This document shows positions 49,898-55,130 of a stretch of DNA of 55,130 bases, one piece after another. The stretch is from Silene noctiflora. Taxonomy: Eukaryota > Streptophyta > Magnoliopsida > Caryophyllales > Caryophyllaceae. Where the stretch lies: the NCBI GenBank assembly GCA_009801015.1, contig VHZZ01001694.1:36749-91878 (forward strand), read 5' to 3'. Every line of letters begins with the position of its first letter. The stretch's first letter is position 1. Position numbers and translations under genes: made by a program. The notes below the pieces were generated by a model, which worked only from the letters and a program-made list of their open reading frames with translations, was not told the origin of the DNA and searched no databases.

Positions 49898-52800
49898 TCA
49901 ACGGGGTACTGGTAACCCGTAATTATGGAATGATCTTATCCTTCCATCCAAACCAGCAGTCACAATGGTCATACCCCAGGCATGAGAGTCTAACCTGCTC
50001 TGACAGGTTCTCAGGAATTTGTACTCAGACTTGTGCATAGAAGATGCTTTGGTTAGAGCGAGAAGCTTTTCCTCAGGCCATAGTGCTGATCCATTAGGAT
50101 AGTTTGAATCTTGGAGGAAACTCTGCCTACATGAGAAATGAGCCGGTGTAACGAAGCATTGTTGTCCTCTAATCCTGTCTTGTATCCCGGGCCAAGGGAG
50201 GGCAACTGACGAGTTGGAAACAAATCGTTCTGATGAATTAATCTTTTTAATGTGTGAAGATTCTCGGTAGCCGTGGTCAATGCACTTCCAAATATGCACA
50301 CCAGAATCATCAAATGCTGAGACTATTTGCTTCCCATCAGATGTGAAATGTGCTGAGCTGAAAGCTGCAGTGCTTCGAACTCCTGGTGAAAAAATCTATC
50401 AAATACAAAACAAGGAGTCGGAAACTAAACTAGAACAAAATGCGAAATGATAGCAATAGAGAAGCAAAAAAACGCACCCTTGTATTTGGCAATGACATCT
50501 ACACCTTGAACAATTCTAACCTGAGAATCAGCACAAGATATCATCACTTTGCTTGGGTCTCTAGGGAAAAACTGCAATAGAAAAAGTTGATCAGAGAACC
50601 ACTTTCTAATTGGCTTACTTAACTAGTTATTTAATTCAATTCTCGACATAATTGCAATTTTCATTACGAGGCACTCAGAAAGCTTTTATGTGCAAGTAAT
50701 GCCGCTAACAAGGGGGGGGGGGGGGGGGGGGTAAAGTTGTGTGCATGTGTATATCCAACTCCCTACCCCACTATTTGTGGGAGCCCTTGAGGCACCTGTT
50801 GAATGGAACAAAATACTAGTTGAATACATGAAATGTACATTCCTAATGATACGACATGATTACCTGGAATCCAGTTATCCTCTTCCCTGATGATTTCTTA
50901 TTGTGTAAAGAAATTTGAGCGTCTAGTTGGAATTGATGGTCTGAAATATAGAAAATTCAACTAAGATGCATTGAAAACACCAGGTTAACTATCTAACAAA
51001 ACTTAGTACCTGATATGCTGTAAAATCGGCAACTTCCAGTGATGGAGCCAATGATTCCTCCCTGAAAAAGGAGAAGAAGATGCATGGTGTTTTTATACTC
51101 CATAAAAACTATCTTTAAATGTAGGACCGTAAGTCTGCAACCAACATGAAATTTCTACGCCTAACAATACTGTGACATACCTGGCCGTCAGGACGATAGC
51201 AGACGGCAGTGACGATATCTTTGATTTCAGTCCAATATGCAACCTTGCAAAGAGGTATCTCCCATATACGAATTTTCCCATCTATTGACCCACTAATGAA
51301 GTAGTTTTCATCTACTGGATTAAACTCGACACATGTCACTACATAGCAATAAAAAAACACAAAGAATCAGGATTGGGAAAGGCAATATTACCATGGGATT
51401 ACATCTATACATGTCAAGAACTAAGAAGCACAGAAAGGGATGAACCCGACAGGGGACATACCATAATTATTATGAGGAAAGACTTTGAGGGAATGGTTAT
51501 TCCCAACTTTCCACAGCCGAACAGTTTTGTCTATCGACGATGACAACAGATACTGCATTGCAAGGGAAATAAATGAAATTGACCCAATTCAAAAGCTATG
51601 CTCCCTTGTTCATTTGGATTCACTACATTTTGTTTTCGCGAGGTTTAAACCGATTCCCTACATTCATTATTTTGGTAAGAAATAACCCACAAAAGCGCCT
51701 TTCATGTGAGCGCGGGTCCCACCCTTGTGTCACATACTTCCCATCACCTATAGCTTTATTCCGAAGGCAAATATAGTACCATGGACTGGCCTAAAACAAT
51801 GTAACAAAAGCTAATGTAGTGAATTTAGGTGAATAGAAGTATGGAAGTTCAAGCATACATACATTTTATATTCACTTACATTACTCCTGGACCAGGAAAG
51901 ATCCAAAACTTCACTAGTGTGTCCTTGGAACACGTGCAACGGTTTCTCCAATAGTCGGAACACCTTCGGAGGAACGACAACACAGGCAGAGTCGGAATTT
52001 CTACGCAACCTGCCAACTGTTTCTTTATCCGCCCTAAGTTGCTTCAACTCCAAGAGTTTATTCATCGTGAAGTAGACAGAAGAAGGATCTATAACAGGGA
52101 TATCTCTGTCATTTGACCTATCATCTTCCGTCACCTGCCACACACGCACAACTCCGTCTTCTCCAGCACTAGCCAGGAACCGTCCATCAGGACTGAATTT
52201 CATAGTCAAGATTGCTCCTTTATGAGCTTGGATGCTTTGACCATGGTAAAGAGCTGAAAGTTCCTTGGATTGCCTTCCGGACTGATGAACTTTAACTCTC
52301 TTAATTCTACTCCCAGGAGATGAGTTACCTTGACAAGAAACCTCTTGCTTTTCTGAGATGCAAGAGAAACTCCGCAATATACTCACCCACGATTTCTTTA
52401 CCCTCTTCATAGGACCCAAAGAACCGTTCTTTTCCATGTTTTTTCCAGGCGAGGAACTTGGGTTGGATTCAGAGACAAGTTCTTTATTCTGATCACCCAC
52501 AGTGCTCTCTATTCTCCCACCCAAGGCCTCAATTCCACAGGCAAAATGCACCTCAGGTGTCGAATTAATTGTAAAACTCGAAACATCACCCGACAAACAT
52601 GACATAGACCTCCTAGATAGAAACTGATCATAATCTGCTCTTCTCAGCCCAGCTCCACCTTCATTTCTAAACCTATCTACCTCTCTTACAAAATCACTAC
52701 TCTCCTCGGAAATTTCACCGGATACCTTGATTACATCTATACCCAACCAGTTAAAGAAATTACTCTTACGGGTTTCAACACTATCTAGATTCTGACTCCA

Positions 52801-52935
52801 ACCATCAAAATGGGAACTCCTTGAGACGGAATCGCAATCATTAGGACAATCTAAACCTGAATCACTAAACACAGCAATTTTCTCAAGAGCATCAAAATAT
52901 TGGCTTTCACCACAATAACTAGAGGCGTCAAACAT
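49898..52935 (-). CDS. WD40-repeat protein, WDR44-like plant group
   Basis: Seven coding exons join in phase: 52935-51880, 51552-51462, 51338-51181, 51061-51010, 50940-50864, 50571-50478 and 50382-49898, giving 670 residues. The first 230 residues or so are acidic and Ser-rich, without a known domain. A WD40 propeller follows: [20 protein letters not shown]...[27 protein letters not shown]...[27 protein letters not shown]...IRIWEI, then weaker repeats to [12 protein letters not shown] and a closing [16 protein letters not shown]. Such proteins are scaffolds; animal WDR44 binds Rab11, but that role is not shown in plants. The frame opens at the first ATG of exon 1. An intron (50572-50863) holds a run of 20 G. 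Confidence 0.92.
50712..50731 (+). repeat. Run of 20 G in a WD40-gene intron
   Basis: A homopolymer of 20 G on the plus strand, thus 20 C in the transcript of the minus-strand gene. Its exact length is uncertain in draft sequence. Confidence 0.8.
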
Positions 52936-54112
52936 TTTCGGCCTCCGAGCTTAAGTCTTAGGTCTCAACCCATTAAATCCCTCCTCAAGTAACCAACATT
53001 TTCAGCCTGAATTCCCAAAAGACAAATAACCCCATTAAGGAAAACTTACATAAACAAATGCAAGATAAATATAAATAGCAACACAAATTCCAATACCCTA
53101 ATATTATATTAATCCACAAAACAAACATAAAAAGGAAAATAATCCAGGGATAAGTACAAAATACAAGAAATTCAAACACTCACACAACCTAGCCTTTAGC
53201 TTTTGACACCCTAACATTTTCTATATTGGCAAATTGCATTGCATAATTAAACTACTCCCAAGTCTATAACTTTTTAACCATATACTCCCTCCGTCTCAGT
53301 CGTTTGTTTACCTTTAAGTAAAATACCCCTCACAATAAATGAGAGAGAAAGAGTAACAGATAACCCTATCAAAGAGGTCTTTAGTCTCGTCTTGGTTAAA
53401 ACAAAGGTAATGTGGACGATAAGTCGCATGTTCGAACCCATCATTTCTTCGCATTGTACTGTCTTTATGCCTTCTTTCAACAGCATAACAGAAAAACAAG
53501 TTACATTTCCATTTTATACCAAATTCAAGCAAATTAACAAAAACCCATCATATCAAATCCCCAAATAACATTCTATATAACCCATCATTACCAAATTCAA
53601 CATAATATTCTATATAACTATAATTCTTAACCTAAATTACAATTCAATTGAACCCAAATAAGCAATTTAAACAGACTAAATTGAAGAACTTAAAATGAGA
53701 GAAAATCTCACATATTGCAATGAAATTGTTGGAATTGTACAGTAGATAGATCCAGAAATAAATAAAGTACTTGAATAATTGCAGAACATAATATTACTGA
53801 GTAGTTGATCATTTTATTACATTGAAAAGGAAGAATGTAATCAATATTTGTACAATTTTGGAGCAACCCAATAAAACATTTGATTGAATAATGTTGTTGT
53901 TAATTTAGAGTTTAAAGTAGTTGGGGAGTTGGAGAAAGGGATTGAGGAAGAAGCATGAGAGACATAGATATGGTGTTTGGTGACTAGAGAGGCAACATAT
54001 AGAGAACTTATTTAACAAGAGAAGTTGGTTGGATTGTATAGAGTTTCTCTCTTCTAACTGGTATTTCGGTTAATCCCTCTTAATATAAAAACGAATTAAA
54101 TAAACTTACTAA
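52936..54112 (-). promoter_or_regulatory. 5' leader and promoter of the WD40 gene
   Basis: No coding exon is seen upstream of the ATG at 52935. Pyrimidine-rich minus-strand sequence near 53900-54060 could be the transcription start region, with a leader intron below. A Stowaway-like end (TACTCCCTCCGTCTC) lies at 53284-53298, with a weak partner near 53355. Confidence 0.4.
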
Positions 54113-54523
54113 GGCTCTATTTAACGTGTCTTTTTAGGTACCTGTTTTGACAAAAGTAGTTTTTTTGTCAAAAATTCCAAGTAGCTTATTCATTTGGCAG
54201 TGTTTGGCAAGTAACTTATTTGCCCAAATAAGCTAACTGAAATGAAAAACTAGCTAGAGTAGCTTTTTAGATTTCAGATACTTGTTTTTATTGTACTTTC
54301 CTTTTTTGCCCTTTAATTATTTTGGAAATAAGAAAACAAACAACCGTTTCATCTATACAATGTCCTTTCACGTCATTTGACCAACTATTAGCTACCTTTT
54401 CAGCTAGTCTGCCAAACAGTTTTAATAAAAATCAGGTTAGTTACCTTATCAGCTACATTTTCAGGTTTCAGTTAGCTTTTCAGTTTTCTGATACATTTTC
54501 AGCTCATTTTACCAAACAGGGCC
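54113..54523. mobile_element. Tourist-like MITE, 411 bp
   Basis: The ends GGCTCTATTT and (inverted) GGCCCTGTTT match at 8 of 10 bases and are flanked by TAA on both sides (54110-54112 and 54524-54526), the PIF/Harbinger target duplication. The interior is rich in CAGCT words and non-coding. Confidence 0.65.
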
Positions 54524-54526
54524 TAA

Positions 54527-54825
54527 GGCCATGTTTTTGTGGCATTAATTTTAGCTCATTTCAGCTCTATTTAATTCAGTTCAGCTCATCTTTTCAAAAA
54601 TTAACTTCAGTTCAACTCCATTCAATTCAGATTAGTTTAATTTCATTCAGTTCAGTTCAGCTCTATTCAGTTCACTAAACTAAAGTGAGTTGAATTGAAT
54701 TGAAATTTGTTGAGAAGAATAGAGTTGAAATAATTCGAGCTAAACAAAAGTGACTAGAATTGAGTTGAGCTCAATTAAAGTGACTAGAATTAAGTTAAAC
54801 TGTGCTCAACCAAAAAAACAGGGTC
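54527..54825. mobile_element. Second Tourist-like MITE, 299 bp, abutting the first
   Basis: The ends GGCCATGTTTTT and (inverted) GACCCTGTTTTT are flanked by TAA (54524-54526 and 54826-54828), so it shares one TAA with the previous element. The arms contain AGCTCATTTCAGCTC and matching inverted GAGCTCAA words. Confidence 0.6.
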
Positions 54826-55004
54826 TAATTGTATTTACAAATTAAAACCATGTGAATTGAATTAGGTTAACCAAACAATCAAAGAGAACTAAATTCATAT
54901 GAAAAAAAAAAACATTTCCTTTATGGTAACCAAACATATTTGGACCATTTTATGTGAATTAAATATAGGAATTGAAATTATGTGAGTTAATATTTATTTA
55001 CCTA

Positions 55005-55130
55005 CTAGTTTAGATCCCGCGCAATAAATGTGCAGTTTTATAGAGTTTTTATTTTTGTATTACTTAATCATAAATTAACACCTTATTAATTTTTCATATT
55101 TCACGTAATTATATTTTGATATGAGAAAAA
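55005..55130 (-). mobile_element. Helitron 3' end, cut by the window edge
   Basis: The minus strand ends in the hairpin region and CTAAACTAG before a host T, nearly identical over about 125 bases to the Helitron at 7552-8247. The rest lies outside the window. Confidence 0.75.

Noticed and set aside
53400-53460. A second possible SINE with GTTCGAACC
   Set aside because: The B-box match is good, but no convincing A box or poly(T) end was found.
54322-54678. 118-codon frame near the right edge
   Set aside because: It runs across both Tourist-like MITEs and reads as Ser/Phe/Gln from their CAGCT-type words.

Overview
This is nuclear DNA of a flowering plant (a eudicot). Almost every gene has short GT-AG introns, intergenic DNA is AT-rich and full of small plant transposons (Stowaway, Tourist, hAT and Helitron types), and all recognised proteins are plant proteins. 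The BiP protein fits spinach-like sequences best from memory, so Caryophyllales/Amaranthaceae is my guess, not a demonstrated assignment. The window is draft assembly: one 920-base gap (24935-25854) and a few isolated N bases.

Layout, left to right. (1) The 3' end of an alpha/beta-hydrolase gene on + (379-1043). (2) A complete nine-exon ABIL gene (SCAR/WAVE actin-regulatory complex) on - (2075-5027) with a likely 5'UTR exon near 6.5-6.85 kb. (3) A 785-residue coiled-coil protein of unknown role on - (9155-12086). (4) RCF3/HOS5-type KH-domain RNA-binding protein on -, eight coding exons (15391-21193). (5) About 6 kb of transposon-rich intergenic DNA with the assembly gap. (6) An unrecognised spliced gene on - (about 27.4-29.6 kb), supported by five consecutive in-phase exons. 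(7) An intronless P-class PPR gene on -, orthologous to EMB1025 (30151-32046). (8) BiP, the ER-luminal HSP70, on +, seven coding exons ending in HDEL (34547-38728), with two ERSE-II unfolded-protein-response elements in its promoter. (9) A GH17 beta-1,3-glucanase on - (39696-41175). (10) A DPH4-type J-domain protein on - (43615-44166). (11) A small 92-residue plant protein on + (46483-46761). (12) A WD40-repeat protein of the WDR44-like group on -, seven coding exons (49898-52935). The right edge holds two abutting Tourist-like MITEs and the end of a Helitron.

The genes are unrelated housekeeping or regulatory loci typical of a euchromatic plant arm; I see no gene cluster or shared pathway. 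The points most worth a second look are the unrecognised spliced gene at 27.4-29.6 kb, the duplicated ERSE-II elements of BiP, a GC-AG intron in ABIL, transposons with exact termini and target-site duplications, and a tandem duplication inside BiP intron 1. I did not find a clearly novel biological system.
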